Positions 7,751 through 15,787 are shown, numbered from the stretch's first letter. The stretch is 27,234 nucleotides of DNA from CAZSCF01 sp964636505 (GCA_964636505.1 CAZWRY010000012.1:1-27234); one strand, 5' to 3'. The notes: generated by a model from the sequence alone, not told the origin. A program made the numbers and translations.

Positions 7751-8488
7751 ATGCAAGTAGTTATTCTCGCGGCCGGAAGGGGAAAAAGAATGAATCATTT
7801 GACCAAAAATAATGCCAAACCGATGCTCAAGATCTACGGTCGTCCAGTGTTGGAATATAAAATTGACGCTTTACCCAAAGAAATAAAAGAGATAATTTTT
7901 GTAGTGGGTTATTATCGCGAGCAAATAATGAATCACTTTAAGAAGAACTACAAAGGCCGAAAAATTACTTATGTTATTCAGGATAAATTAAATGGCACCG
8001 GCGGAGCCATCCATTTATGCAAAGGAATACTGGAAGATAAATTCCTAGTGCTTATGGGTGATGATTTGTATCATAAACAAGATATTAAAAAAATGCTCAA
8101 GCACAAATTGTCAATTCTAGCTTGTCCGGTAGAAGACCCAAGCCGATTCGGAATCGTTAAGACAGACAAAAAGGGGAATGTTATTGAGATTGTTGAAAAA
8201 CCGAAACGTCCGCAAAGCAACCTGGCTAATACCGGAGCCTATGTTTTAAATAAGGATTTCTTTAAATATGATTTGGTAAGCATTGGCAATGGAGAATTTG
8301 GCTTGCCCCAAACTCTGGTAAAAATGGCTAAAGACTGTCCGATAAAATGCGAAAAGGCCAGGATTTGGCATCCAATCGGCAAGCCGGAAGATCTGGAAGA
8401 AGCGGAAAATGTTTTAGGAAAATTCGGAGTTAGAATTGAAAAACAGCAAGAGAAAAAAACCAAGAAAGCCAAGCTCAAAAAAAAATAA
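7751..8488 (+). CDS. Sugar-phosphate nucleotidyltransferase (RmlA/GlmU N-terminal fold)
   Basis: NTP:sugar-1-phosphate nucleotidyltransferase, 245 residues. The nucleotide-binding signature LAAGRGKRM (6-14), the lysine motif NAKPML (21-26), NGTGGAI (81-87) for base recognition, the metal-binding GDD (103-105) and VEKPKRP near the active site are all visible. It has the catalytic Rossmann-like domain only; the left-handed beta-helix acetyltransferase of full GlmU is absent, and the C-terminus is a short Lys-rich tail. It is first in an operon with yvcK/glmR, a HAD phosphatase, a transporter and glmS, so a role in UDP-GlcNAc or another activated sugar is reasonable, but the sugar and nucleotide cannot be read from sequence alone. 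Confidence 0.9.
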   Translation: MQVVILAAGRGKRMNHLTKNNAKPMLKIYGRPVLEYKIDALPKEIKEIIFVVGYYREQIMNHFKKNYKGRKITYVIQDKLNGTGGAIHLCKGILEDKFLVLMGDDLYHKQDIKKMLKHKLSILACPVEDPSRFGIVKTDKKGNVIEIVEKPKRPQSNLANTGAYVLNKDFFKYDLVSIGNGEFGLPQTLVKMAKDCPIKCEKARIWHPIGKPEDLEEAENVLGKFGVRIEKQQEKKTKKAKLKKK

Positions 8489-8498
8489 TTTTTCAATC

Positions 8499-9524
8499 AT
8501 GAAAAACAAAAAAATAGTGACAATCGGGGGCGGAACAGGAAGCTTTACTTTATTAAAAGGCCTAAAAAAATATCCGGTTAGCCTTTCGGCTATTGTTTCT
8601 ATGGTAGATGACGGCGGTTCAACGGGTATTTTGCGCGATGAACTGGGAGTTTTACCTCCGGGCGACATTAGACAATGCTTGGTGGCGCTTTCGGAATCTT
8701 CCAGGGAGCTTCGAAACCTAATGAATTATCGTTTTGAAGAGGGCGGCCTCAAAGGACATAATTTTGGCAATATTTTTCTTTCGGCCTTAGAAAAAATAAA
8801 CGGAAATTTCTCTAAAGGAGTAGAAGAAGCGATAAAAATTTTAAATGTCAAAGGAGAAGTTATTCCGGTAACCAGCAAAGACACCAATCTTTTTATTAGA
8901 CTAAAAAACGGTAAAATATTAAAGGGGGAAAATGAAATAAATCACAATTTTGAGATAGAAAAAGTCGGGATTAAAGAGATATACCTTTCACCCCAAGCCA
9001 AGGCCAACCAGAAAGCCGTTCGGAGAATTTTGGAAGCCGATTTGATCATAATCGGACCGGGTAATTACTATTGCAGTATCGTACCCAATTTTTTGGTAGA
9101 AGGTATTTCCGAAGCGATTAAAAAATCCAAAGCCAAGGTCGTTTTTAATTGCAACTTAGTCAACAAAAAAGGTCAAACGGAAAAATTTGACCTAGACGAA
9201 TATATTAAGCGGGTCAATGGGCTTATCGGTCGGGAGAGAATTGATTTCGCAACTTTTAATATTCAAAAACCTTCCGAAAATCTCATAAAAAAATACAAGA
9301 GCCAAAGAGAGTTGCTGATCAAAATGAAAAAAAACAAGCATAAGATGAGCTATAAGGTGATTAGGGCCAATATGCTTAGCCGGAAAACGGCTACTTACAG
9401 CCAAGCTGATTCTTTGGCGAATATCAGATCTTTTATTCGCCACGATGAAGATGAGTTGTCTAAAATACTGATGATGATTCTTGAAATAGGTGATTATGAA
9501 AACATTATTAAAGAAATGATATGA
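8499..9524 (+). CDS. yvcK: YvcK/GlmR family protein (CofD-like fold)
   Basis: 341 residues of the YvcK/CofD family. The N-terminus IVTIGGGTGSF and the block VDDGGSTGILRDELG followed by LPPGDIRQCLVALS are the family's hallmark nucleotide-sugar pocket, and ADLIIIGPGNYYCSIVPN follows in mid-protein. In Bacillus the protein (renamed GlmR) binds UDP-GlcNAc, supports growth on gluconeogenic carbon and stimulates GlmS. An in-frame start at 8436 exists but lies inside the previous gene and would add a Lys-rich stretch, so I chose the ATG at 8499, 10 nt after the upstream stop, which gives the usual N-terminus. glmS is in the same operon, matching the known functional link. The stop overlaps the next start (ATGA). 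Confidence 0.93.
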   Translation: MKNKKIVTIGGGTGSFTLLKGLKKYPVSLSAIVSMVDDGGSTGILRDELGVLPPGDIRQCLVALSESSRELRNLMNYRFEEGGLKGHNFGNIFLSALEKINGNFSKGVEEAIKILNVKGEVIPVTSKDTNLFIRLKNGKILKGENEINHNFEIEKVGIKEIYLSPQAKANQKAVRRILEADLIIIGPGNYYCSIVPNFLVEGISEAIKKSKAKVVFNCNLVNKKGQTEKFDLDEYIKRVNGLIGRERIDFATFNIQKPSENLIKKYKSQRELLIKMKKNKHKMSYKVIRANMLSRKTATYSQADSLANIRSFIRHDEDELSKILMMILEIGDYENIIKEMI

Positions 9525-10177
9525 AAATATTCATAGATTTTGACGATGTTTTATTTAATACTAAAAAATTCAGGAAAGACTTTGAAAAAATTTTTAAAGA
9601 TAGCGGTATCACAAAAGAAATTTTTGACAAATATTACTACACTTATCCGGACAAAATATCCAAAGGAGCAATTCAGATGTACAACCCGGAGAAGCACCTT
9701 GAAAGAATTGAAAAGAAAGCCGGCATCAGGACCGAACAATTGGGAAAAAAGATTAAAAAATTTATTCTGGATACATCTGCCTATATCTTCTCCGACAGCT
9801 TTAATTTTTTGGATAAATTTGATAAACAAGGTCTTTTTCTTGTTTCTTTTGGAAAGGCGGACTTTCAAAATAAAAAGATATACAATTCCGGACTAAAAAA
9901 ATATTTTAAAAAAATAATAATAACGGATAAACTAAAAGCAAAAATAATCCAGAAAACACTAGGGGCAGAAAGGAAGGAAAAAGATGAAAAAATCTTTTTT
10001 ATTGATGATCGGATAGAGCAAATGAGAAGCGTAAAAAAAGAAAATAAAAAAATCATAACTATTCTTTTGCAAAGAAAAGAGGGGCGATACAAAGACGCAT
10101 GCGATAAGTATTGTGATCAAAGGGCAGAAAATTTAAAAGAGACCCTGAAAATAATCAAAACGAAAAATGGAGAATAA
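9521..10177 (+). CDS. HAD-superfamily hydrolase
   Basis: A 218-residue haloacid-dehalogenase-fold protein, most likely a small-molecule phosphatase. Motif I is IDFDDVLF (Asp6 nucleophile, Asp8 general acid), motif II is LVSFG (Ser109), a Lys-rich segment around 128-146 can supply motif III, and motif IV is FFIDDRIEQM (Asp162/Asp163). The region between motifs I and II is helical, as in cap type C1. The start overlaps the yvcK stop by 4 nt and the end overlaps the transporter gene by 11 nt, so it is firmly within the operon. The substrate is unknown; a sugar phosphate is a guess from context only. Confidence 0.85.
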   Translation: MKIFIDFDDVLFNTKKFRKDFEKIFKDSGITKEIFDKYYYTYPDKISKGAIQMYNPEKHLERIEKKAGIRTEQLGKKIKKFILDTSAYIFSDSFNFLDKFDKQGLFLVSFGKADFQNKKIYNSGLKKYFKKIIITDKLKAKIIQKTLGAERKEKDEKIFFIDDRIEQMRSVKKENKKIITILLQRKEGRYKDACDKYCDQRAENLKETLKIIKTKNGE

Positions 10178-11639
10178 AAATATCCAAGAATCAACAAATG
10201 GAGAAGAAGCCGGAACCAGCAAGTTTTTCACCATTTCCGAATTTCATCATGAAGCCGGGTTGCCTTTGGTTGTAGTTAAAAAAATGATTATTTGGGGCGA
10301 AATAAAGGCAGAAAGAACTTTAGATGGCACGATTAGGATCGCCGAAACCGAAGCCCTAAGGATCAGAAGCCTTCTTAAAAATCCCAGAAAAAAAATATCT
10401 TTATTCCTTAAATCTCTTGGTCCCGGTCTCGTTACGGGAGTTTCAGATGATGATCCTTCCGGTATCGGGACTTATTCTTCCGTAGGTGCTAAGTTTGGAC
10501 CGTCTATTTTATGGACGGCTGCCTGGCTTTTGCCAGTTATGTTTGCTGTGCAAGAAATTTGCGCTCGGATTGGAATTGTTACGAACAAAGGATTAGCCAA
10601 GGTTTTACTTAAGCGCTATAAAAGAAACTTAGTTTTTGTGATAGTTTTATTGCTAATTATCGCTAACATTATTAATATTGGGGCTGATTTGGGCGCGATG
10701 TCCGCTTCTTTGCAGATGATAGTGGGAGTTAATTTTTATTTTGGTTTGATCTTTTTTTCATTTTTGGTGATTTTTACGGAAATATATTTCGGTTATCACA
10801 TATATATAAAAATTCTCAAATGGCTCACGCTCTCTGTTTTTGCTTACATTGCTGCCGGTTTTCTGTCTCATCCTGATTGGCTGAGTATTTTTAAAGAAGC
10901 TTTTGTGCCACAAATAAAACTCAACCAAGAATATATCTTTGCCATAATTGCGGTTTTTGGAACCAGCATTACGCCCTATCTTTTTTTCTGGCAAGCCTCG
11001 GAGGAAGTGGAAAACGGCAAGATGCTTTTTAATTCAAAATTAAAAAAGTTTTCTATCCATAATCAAATCGGCAAGATGCGAACTGATGTCGGAGTCGGCA
11101 TAATTTTAGCTAATCTAGTCTTTTTCTTTATTGTTTTAACTACTGCTGAAGTTCTTTTTAAAAACGGTATAACAGATATCCAATCGGTCGAACAGGCTGC
11201 TCTGGCCCTTAAACCTTTCGGCGGGCAATTCGCTTTTCTTCTTTTCGCTTTTGGAATTATCGGCACTGGTCTTTTGGCAGTTCCGGTTTTAGCCGGATCA
11301 GGAGCCTATGCTGTTTGTGAGCTTATGAGCTGGAAAGAAGGCTTGGAGCTCAAGTTTTTTAAAGCTAAAGGTTTTTATCTTATAATCGCTCTTTCGGTGA
11401 TTGCTGGAATGATGCTTAATTTTTTAGGCGTAAACCCAATTACCGCCCTTTATTATGCCGCTTTTATTAATGGTGTCATTGCCGTACCCTTGCTCATTGC
11501 TATTTTAATTGTTGGCAATGACAAGAAAATAATGGGCGCAGAAACCCACCCTTTGTGGGTGAAAATTTTTGGTTGGTTGGCGGTAGTTTTCATTATCATT
11601 TTAATAATTATTAGCGGATTTTTATATTTTATTAAATAA
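10167..11639 (+). CDS. NRAMP-like metal transporter with N-terminal helix-turn-helix-like domain
   Basis: 490 residues in two parts. Residues about 18-72 (FFTISEFHHEAGLPLVVVKK, then a turn, GTIRIAETEALRI) look like a MerR/excisionase-type winged helix. Residues about 80-489 form an NRAMP (SLC11, COG1914) transporter with roughly eleven hydrophobic helices. In TM1 the metal-binding DPGN motif appears as DDDPSGIGTYS (94-104). In TM6 the usual A-x-x-MPH is GTSITPYLFFWQ (265-276), so the sulfur ligand Met is Thr. That pattern suggests a substrate other than soft transition metals, with Mg or another hard cation as one option. The gene starts inside the HAD gene and ends 18 nt before glmS. The fusion is unusual; the N-terminal domain could be sensory, structural or a protein-interaction module. 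Confidence 0.85.
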   Translation: MENKNIQESTNGEEAGTSKFFTISEFHHEAGLPLVVVKKMIIWGEIKAERTLDGTIRIAETEALRIRSLLKNPRKKISLFLKSLGPGLVTGVSDDDPSGIGTYSSVGAKFGPSILWTAAWLLPVMFAVQEICARIGIVTNKGLAKVLLKRYKRNLVFVIVLLLIIANIINIGADLGAMSASLQMIVGVNFYFGLIFFSFLVIFTEIYFGYHIYIKILKWLTLSVFAYIAAGFLSHPDWLSIFKEAFVPQIKLNQEYIFAIIAVFGTSITPYLFFWQASEEVENGKMLFNSKLKKFSIHNQIGKMRTDVGVGIILANLVFFFIVLTTAEVLFKNGITDIQSVEQAALALKPFGGQFAFLLFAFGIIGTGLLAVPVLAGSGAYAVCELMSWKEGLELKFFKAKGFYLIIALSVIAGMMLNFLGVNPITALYYAAFINGVIAVPLLIAILIVGNDKKIMGAETHPLWVKIFGWLAVVFIIILIIISGFLYFIK

Positions 11640-11657
11640 AAAAATTCAAATTATATT

Positions 11658-13487
11658 ATGTGTGGAATAATAGGCTATATCGGCAATCAGAGGGCTGTTC
11701 CGATATTAATTGAAGGGCTTAAGCGCCTTGAATATCGTGGTTATGACAGTGCTGGAATTTCCGTTTTTGAGTCAGGAAAAATCGCAACTTTCAAGTCAGT
11801 AGGCAAAGTTTCTAATTTGGAAAATAAAATAAATAGCCGGGACATTTTGGGAACATTGGGTATTGCGCATACCCGTTGGGCAACACACGGAAGGCCAAGC
11901 GATAAAAATTCGCATCCGCACTGTGATTGCAAGGGAAAAATTTCAGTTGTGCATAACGGTATTATTGAAAACTATCAAGAGCTCAAAAAGCGGCTAGCCA
12001 AAAAGGGACATAAATTTTCTTCGGAAACCGATACGGAAGTAATCGCTCATTTAATTGAAGAGTTTAACAAGAAGTTTGATTTTAAAAATTCTGTTTTGGA
12101 AACATTAAAACTGCTAAAAGGAACCTACGGTTTGGCGGCTATAAACAAAGAAGCTCCGGATAAAATCATTGCAGCTAGAGCGGGGAGCCCCTTAGCTTTA
12201 GGTCTGGGAAAGGAGGAATTTATTATCGCTTCGGACATAGCGGCCATAGTCAGGCATACGGACCAGATTATTTTTTTAGAAGATGGAGAAGTGGCGATTC
12301 TAAACCCCAAAACATATGAAATTATCAATTTGAAAAATAAATCTATAAGTAAAAAAGCCACAAAAATGAATTGGTCTGTGGAAAAAGCGGAAAAACAAGG
12401 CTATACTCACTTTATGCTCAAAGAAATTTTTCAGCAGCCGGAAGTAATTTTAGATGCGGTGCGTGGAAGACTTTTTGCCAAAGAAGGAACTGTGGAGCTT
12501 GGAGGATTGCGTGATATCAAAGAAAAATTAAGAGACCTAAAGCGGATAATAATAGTTGGTTGCGGTACTTCATATAACGCCGGTCTGATAGGCGAATATA
12601 TGTTGGAAGAATATGCCGGACTTCCGGTTGAAGTTGAATATGCCTCGGAATTTCGTTATAGAAAAATATTATTAGATAAACATACGGCTGTTTTGGCAAT
12701 TTCTCAATCCGGAGAAACGGCAGATACTCTGGCAGCCATTCGTGAAGCCGAAAACAAAGGTGCGATTACTTTGGGGATTGTCAACGCGGTCGGATCAACC
12801 ATTGCGCGTGAAACAATGGCCGGAGTCTACAACCATGCCGGTCCTGAGATCGGAGTGGCTTCCACCAAAGCCTTTACTTCTCAAGTCTCTATTCTGGTTC
12901 TGCTTACAATATTTTTCGGTCGGCAAAGGGAAATGTCTTTTGTTACCGGTAAAAGAATCACTACGGAAATGAACAGGATTCCAAAGTTGATTGAACGCAT
13001 ATTGAAACAATCGGTAAACATAAAAAAAATAGCCAAAAAATACGTAAAATGTCAAAATTTTCTTTATTTAGGCAGAAAATATAATTTTCCAATTGCGATT
13101 GAAGGTGCGTTAAAAATAAAAGAAATCGCCTATGTTCATGCGGAAGGCTATCCATCCGGAGAAATGAAACATGGTCCGATTGCTTTGATTAACAAAGACT
13201 TTCCGACATTTTTTATTGTTCCGCAGGACAGTATTTACGAAAAAAATCTGAGTGGCATGCAGGAAATAAAAGCGCGCGGTGGAAAAATTATTGCGATTGC
13301 TACAGAAGGGGATAAAGAAGTTAAAAAAATAGCCGATGATGTGATCTATATTCCCAAGACTCTGGAAATGTTAACACCGCTTTTGTCGGTTATTCCTTTG
13401 CAATTTTTTGCTTACTATGTCGGAATCCTTAAAGGGCTAGACGTGGATAAGCCACGTAACTTAGCTAAAAGTGTAACCGTAGAATAA
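11658..13487 (+). CDS. glmS: Glutamine--fructose-6-phosphate aminotransferase (isomerizing)
   Basis: This enzyme makes glucosamine-6-phosphate from fructose-6-phosphate and glutamine, the entry to UDP-GlcNAc and peptidoglycan. At 609 residues it is full length. The N-terminal Ntn glutaminase starts with the catalytic Cys after Met removal (MCGIIGYIGNQRAVP) and carries YRGYDSAGI and HTRWATHG. Two SIS domains follow (IVGCGTSYNAG and SQSGETADT in the first, GRKYNFPIAIEGALKIKEI in the second), and the C-terminus is the canonical DKPRNLAKSVTVE. It is last in the five-gene operon with yvcK/glmR. I see no glmS ribozyme upstream: only 18 nt separate it from the transporter gene. No clear terminator follows. 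Confidence 0.98.
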   Translation: MCGIIGYIGNQRAVPILIEGLKRLEYRGYDSAGISVFESGKIATFKSVGKVSNLENKINSRDILGTLGIAHTRWATHGRPSDKNSHPHCDCKGKISVVHNGIIENYQELKKRLAKKGHKFSSETDTEVIAHLIEEFNKKFDFKNSVLETLKLLKGTYGLAAINKEAPDKIIAARAGSPLALGLGKEEFIIASDIAAIVRHTDQIIFLEDGEVAILNPKTYEIINLKNKSISKKATKMNWSVEKAEKQGYTHFMLKEIFQQPEVILDAVRGRLFAKEGTVELGGLRDIKEKLRDLKRIIIVGCGTSYNAGLIGEYMLEEYAGLPVEVEYASEFRYRKILLDKHTAVLAISQSGETADTLAAIREAENKGAITLGIVNAVGSTIARETMAGVYNHAGPEIGVASTKAFTSQVSILVLLTIFFGRQREMSFVTGKRITTEMNRIPKLIERILKQSVNIKKIAKKYVKCQNFLYLGRKYNFPIAIEGALKIKEIAYVHAEGYPSGEMKHGPIALINKDFPTFFIVPQDSIYEKNLSGMQEIKARGGKIIAIATEGDKEVKKIADDVIYIPKTLEMLTPLLSVIPLQFFAYYVGILKGLDVDKPRNLAKSVTVE

Positions 13488-13521
13488 AAGGTACGGAAGT
13501 CTTATTTTTTAAAATTTGTCT

Positions 13522-13551
13522 TTGACTTTCCTGCTTTTTTATGCATAAAAT
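13522..13551 (+). promoter_or_regulatory. Predicted promoter of the 13614 gene
   Basis: TTGACT (13522-13527), an 18-nt spacer and TAAAAT (13546-13551). It gives a leader of about 55 nt before the ATG. Confidence 0.55.
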
Positions 13552-13600
13552 TAGGCAGATGTCAATTTTGAAAGTTCTTAAAAAAATTAAAACATAAAAG

Positions 13601-13607
13601 AAAGGAG
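13601..13607 (+). promoter_or_regulatory. Strong Shine-Dalgarno site
   Basis: AAAGGAG, six bases before the ATG at 13614. It stands out because most genes in this window have no recognisable SD. Confidence 0.8.
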
Positions 13608-13613
13608 CTCAAA

Positions 13614-14141
13614 ATGAGCGCAAAAATCATCCTGGTCTTCGCGTTTGGTTTTTACCAAATGTATGGGAGCGATTGTTCCAACAAAGAACTTTCCCGAAAG
13701 ACCTATGAGGTGATCGGGAAAAACAAGAGAACGGAAATTTTCGTTCATTGGTTAGTTGCCAGAGAAATGCGGAACCTGGACATGATAAAGTTCAGAGAAC
13801 TGGAAGATAGTGTGCATATTTACGGTAAGAAGAAAGAGCACATTCGGAGCCTGCGAATGATCAAAGATTTTAAAGAATGGCAACGGAATAATAATCCTGA
13901 AATGTCAGAGATTATTCTGGTAGCCGCCCCACCGCTTTGGGGAAGGTGTCTGAATGAACTTAAAAAATTCTTTCCGAATGTGAAAATTTCGGTGGAAACT
14001 TTCAAAAAAACAATTGAAAAAAACTTCTGGTTTATGGATAGATCAGAAGTTTGGTGGACCAGGTCAGAGCGGAAGTGGAAACTGAGAGAAAAAATTATTT
14101 CTCTTTTACCCTGGAAGGTTTATGAATTTCTTTTTTCATGA
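13614..14141 (+). CDS. Hypothetical protein, possibly DUF218/YdcF-like
   Basis: A 175-residue soluble protein that I do not firmly recognise. It alternates beta-like stretches (KIILVFAFGF, TEIFVHWLVA, EIILVAAPPLWGR, NVKISVETF) with helices, a Rossmann-like pattern. The pattern of a beta-strand ending in VAAPPLWGRCLNELKK recalls the step in DUF218/YdcF proteins where a strand is followed by a residue set that handles a neighbouring subunit or substrate, but the evidence is weak. The C-terminal part is Trp-rich (NFWFMDRSEVWWTRSERKW). It is a single-gene transcription unit with its own promoter, a 55-nt leader, a strong SD and a terminator, unlike the operons around it, which suggests independent regulation. 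Confidence 0.7.
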   Translation: MSAKIILVFAFGFYQMYGSDCSNKELSRKTYEVIGKNKRTEIFVHWLVAREMRNLDMIKFRELEDSVHIYGKKKEHIRSLRMIKDFKEWQRNNNPEMSEIILVAAPPLWGRCLNELKKFFPNVKISVETFKKTIEKNFWFMDRSEVWWTRSERKWKLREKIISLLPWKVYEFLFS

Positions 14142-14167
14142 AAAAGTCCCTTGAGGGATTTGAAACG

Positions 14168-14200
14168 GGGCAAGCTCAAGCAACTTGCCCTTTGATTTTT
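14168..14200 (+). terminator. Rho-independent terminator
   Basis: GGGCAAG (14168-14174) pairs with CTTGCCC (14184-14190), followed by TTTGATTTTT. A weaker hairpin (AAGTCCC-ttga-GGGATTT, about 14149-14162) lies just before it. Confidence 0.75.
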
Positions 14201-14220
14201 GTTTAATGGTATTATATAAA
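14192..14220 (+). promoter_or_regulatory. Predicted rlmN promoter
   Basis: TTGATT (14192-14197), 17-nt spacer, TATAAA (14215-14220). The -35 box is embedded in the T-tract of the upstream terminator. Only 7 nt separate the -10 box from the ATG at 14228, implying a leaderless transcript. Confidence 0.55.
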
Positions 14221-14227
14221 ACCGAAT

Positions 14228-15322
14228 ATGGACCTGGAAAAAGTAAGAAATTTTTTGCAAAAAAACAACCAACCGAAATTTCGTTTGGACCAAATAAAAA
14301 AAGCCGTCTTTCAGGATGGCGTTTCAGCGTGGTCAGAGGCCACTACTCTTTCCAAGGAACTGCGAGAAACCATGGAAAAAGAGATAAAAATTTTGTCTTT
14401 TAGCGTGGAAAAAATTTTGGTCTCAAAAAACAAGCAATCTATAAAAGCCTTGCTTAATCTTCAAGATGGAGAAGTAATTGAAACTGTTTTGCTTTCATCT
14501 GAAAAAAATTGGACAGTTTGTATTTCTAGCCAAGCTGGCTGTCCACTAAATTGTGCATTTTGCGCTACTGGCAGAGAAGGATTCAAAAGAAATTTAACAT
14601 CCGAAGAAATTACTGATCAAGTTTTGTTTTGGAAACAATATCTAAGCAAGAGACAAGAAGCAAGAGACAAGAGACAAGAAAATAGAAACATTAAAAAAAA
14701 TAATCATATTACATGTCTCATGTCGCATGTCTCTAGTGTGGTTTATATGGGAATGGGAGAGCCTTTTCTAAATTGGGATCAGGTTAAAAAAAGTCTTGAT
14801 AACCTAATCAATCCAGAGCTTTTCGGATTTGGTTCAAGGTCTATTTCCGTTTCAACAGCGGGAATTCCAGAGGGGATAGAAATTTTTACTGAGACTTTCC
14901 CGCAAATAAATTTAGCGATATCTTTGCATTTTGCGGATGACGAAACGCGTAGCCGGTACATGCCAATCAGTAGACAATATAATTTGGAAAAAATTAGAGA
15001 AACACTTAAAAAATATTTTCAAAAAAGTAAACGAAAAGTTTTTATCGAATATATTTTATTCCGAGGATTGAATGATAGCTTGCAAGATGCCAGAAAATTA
15101 AGCGAATATTTAAAATCAGTCGGGCATAGTTATTTGTTGCATGTGAACCTGATTGGTTATAATGCGGAATACGAAAAAAACGATAAATTCAGAGCTTCTT
15201 TAAAAGAGGCTGTCCTTAAGTTCAAGGATTGTCTTGAGACAAATCATATTCAGGTGACGATAAGAAAAAGCCTTGGCAGTGATATCCAAGGCGCTTGTGG
15301 TCAATTGGCGGGAAAAAGTTAG
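14228..15322 (+). CDS. rlmN: Dual-specificity 23S rRNA A2503 / tRNA A37 methyltransferase RlmN
   Basis: Radical-SAM methyltransferase that methylates C2 of A2503 in 23S rRNA and of A37 in some tRNAs, 364 residues. The iron-sulfur motif is CPLNCAFC (Cys105, 109, 112); GMGEPFLNWD, VSTAGIPEG and HFADDETRSRYMPI follow, and the C-terminal methyl-transfer cysteine is Cys357 in GACGQLAGK. Between LFWKQ and VVYMGMGEP, where other RlmN proteins have a short link, there are about 30 extra residues (about 139-170) encoded by a low-complexity DNA repeat (GAGACAAGA units and TGTCTC units). The frame is kept, so the protein is probably active with a surface loop. The transcript is probably leaderless. Confidence 0.95.
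   Translation: MDLEKVRNFLQKNNQPKFRLDQIKKAVFQDGVSAWSEATTLSKELRETMEKEIKILSFSVEKILVSKNKQSIKALLNLQDGEVIETVLLSSEKNWTVCISSQAGCPLNCAFCATGREGFKRNLTSEEITDQVLFWKQYLSKRQEARDKRQENRNIKKNNHITCLMSHVSSVVYMGMGEPFLNWDQVKKSLDNLINPELFGFGSRSISVSTAGIPEGIEIFTETFPQINLAISLHFADDETRSRYMPISRQYNLEKIRETLKKYFQKSKRKVFIEYILFRGLNDSLQDARKLSEYLKSVGHSYLLHVNLIGYNAEYEKNDKFRASLKEAVLKFKDCLETNHIQVTIRKSLGSDIQGACGQLAGKS
14642..14737 (+). repeat. In-frame repeat insertion inside rlmN
   Basis: The left arm has three GAGACAAG-type units (about 14650-14680) and the right arm three (A)TGTCTC/TGTCGC units (about 14713-14733), complementary to the left arm over GAGACA/TGTCTC, with an A-rich centre. It codes for Arg/Lys/Gln-rich then Ser/His-rich residues absent from ordinary RlmN. 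Confidence 0.75.
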
Positions 15323-15343
15323 CAAGCGGAAGCTGCTAAAAAA

Positions 15344-15787
15344 CTATTTACCGATAATTTGCAATGCAATTTGGCGGGGACGGGAACGATCCAGTTCCAC
15401 GGCGAAAATCCTTTGCCATTGCCCGAGCTGAATTTTATTTTTTGTAATATTCAGTAAAGTTGAAGTCGGAAGATGGATGGATTTGTTGTGAGCGTGACCG
15501 TTGGCGCATTCTCCGTCACACATATTGACTGTTCTGATTTCAAAATTATCATGCATATATTTGTAGGTGCGGGGAGCCATTTTTTCCAAAAGAACTTTCA
15601 TATCGGCAATCAAAAGCGGTTCGGCCTCATTGACAATAACAGCCATGGTGGTATGCAGACTCTGAATATTGATAATGCCATTTTTAATCCCGGCATCCTT
15701 TATCTTTTTTTGAACTTTTTCAGTGATATCAATAAAATCCATTTCAGCGGCGGTTTTTAGCTTAATGACATGATTGATAATTTTCAT
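15344..15787 (-). CDS. YjbQ family protein (UPF0047, secondary thiamine-phosphate synthase enzyme)
   Basis: 147 residues, the usual size for the YjbQ/UPF0047 family of small trimeric beta-barrel proteins. Visible family features are SLHTTMAVIVNEAEPLLIAD near residues 44-63, ECANGHAHNKSIHLP, and LGQWQRIFAVELDRSRPRQI near the C-terminus, including the conserved His residues and the Glu-x-Asp before RPR. Some members were reported to complement thiamine-phosphate synthase mutants, but the physiological role is unclear. It begins 21 nt after the elp3 stop on the same strand, so it is probably the second gene of an elp3 transcript. It converges with rlmN, with only 21 nt between their stops. Confidence 0.92.
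   Translation of the reverse strand: MKIINHVIKLKTAAEMDFIDITEKVQKKIKDAGIKNGIINIQSLHTTMAVIVNEAEPLLIADMKVLLEKMAPRTYKYMHDNFEIRTVNMCDGECANGHAHNKSIHLPTSTLLNITKNKIQLGQWQRIFAVELDRSRPRQIALQIIGK

Noticed and set aside
8436..8498. Longer YvcK starting at 8436
   Set aside because: It overlaps the end of the nucleotidyltransferase and adds only Lys-rich residues; the ATG at 8499 gives the normal N-terminus.
9521..9524. TGA read as glycine (alternative code)
   Set aside because: TGA ends yvcK, elp3 and the Rel gene at the expected protein ends.
11640..11657. glmS ribozyme
   Set aside because: Only 18 nt lie between the transporter stop and the glmS start; there is no room.
13441..13457. ACGTGG-ataag-CCACGT as a parS or operator
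   Set aside because: It lies in the conserved C-terminal codons of glmS and does not match the parS consensus.
14642..14737. CRISPR array in rlmN
   Set aside because: The units are about 8 nt, without spacers of even length, and lie in an open coding frame.
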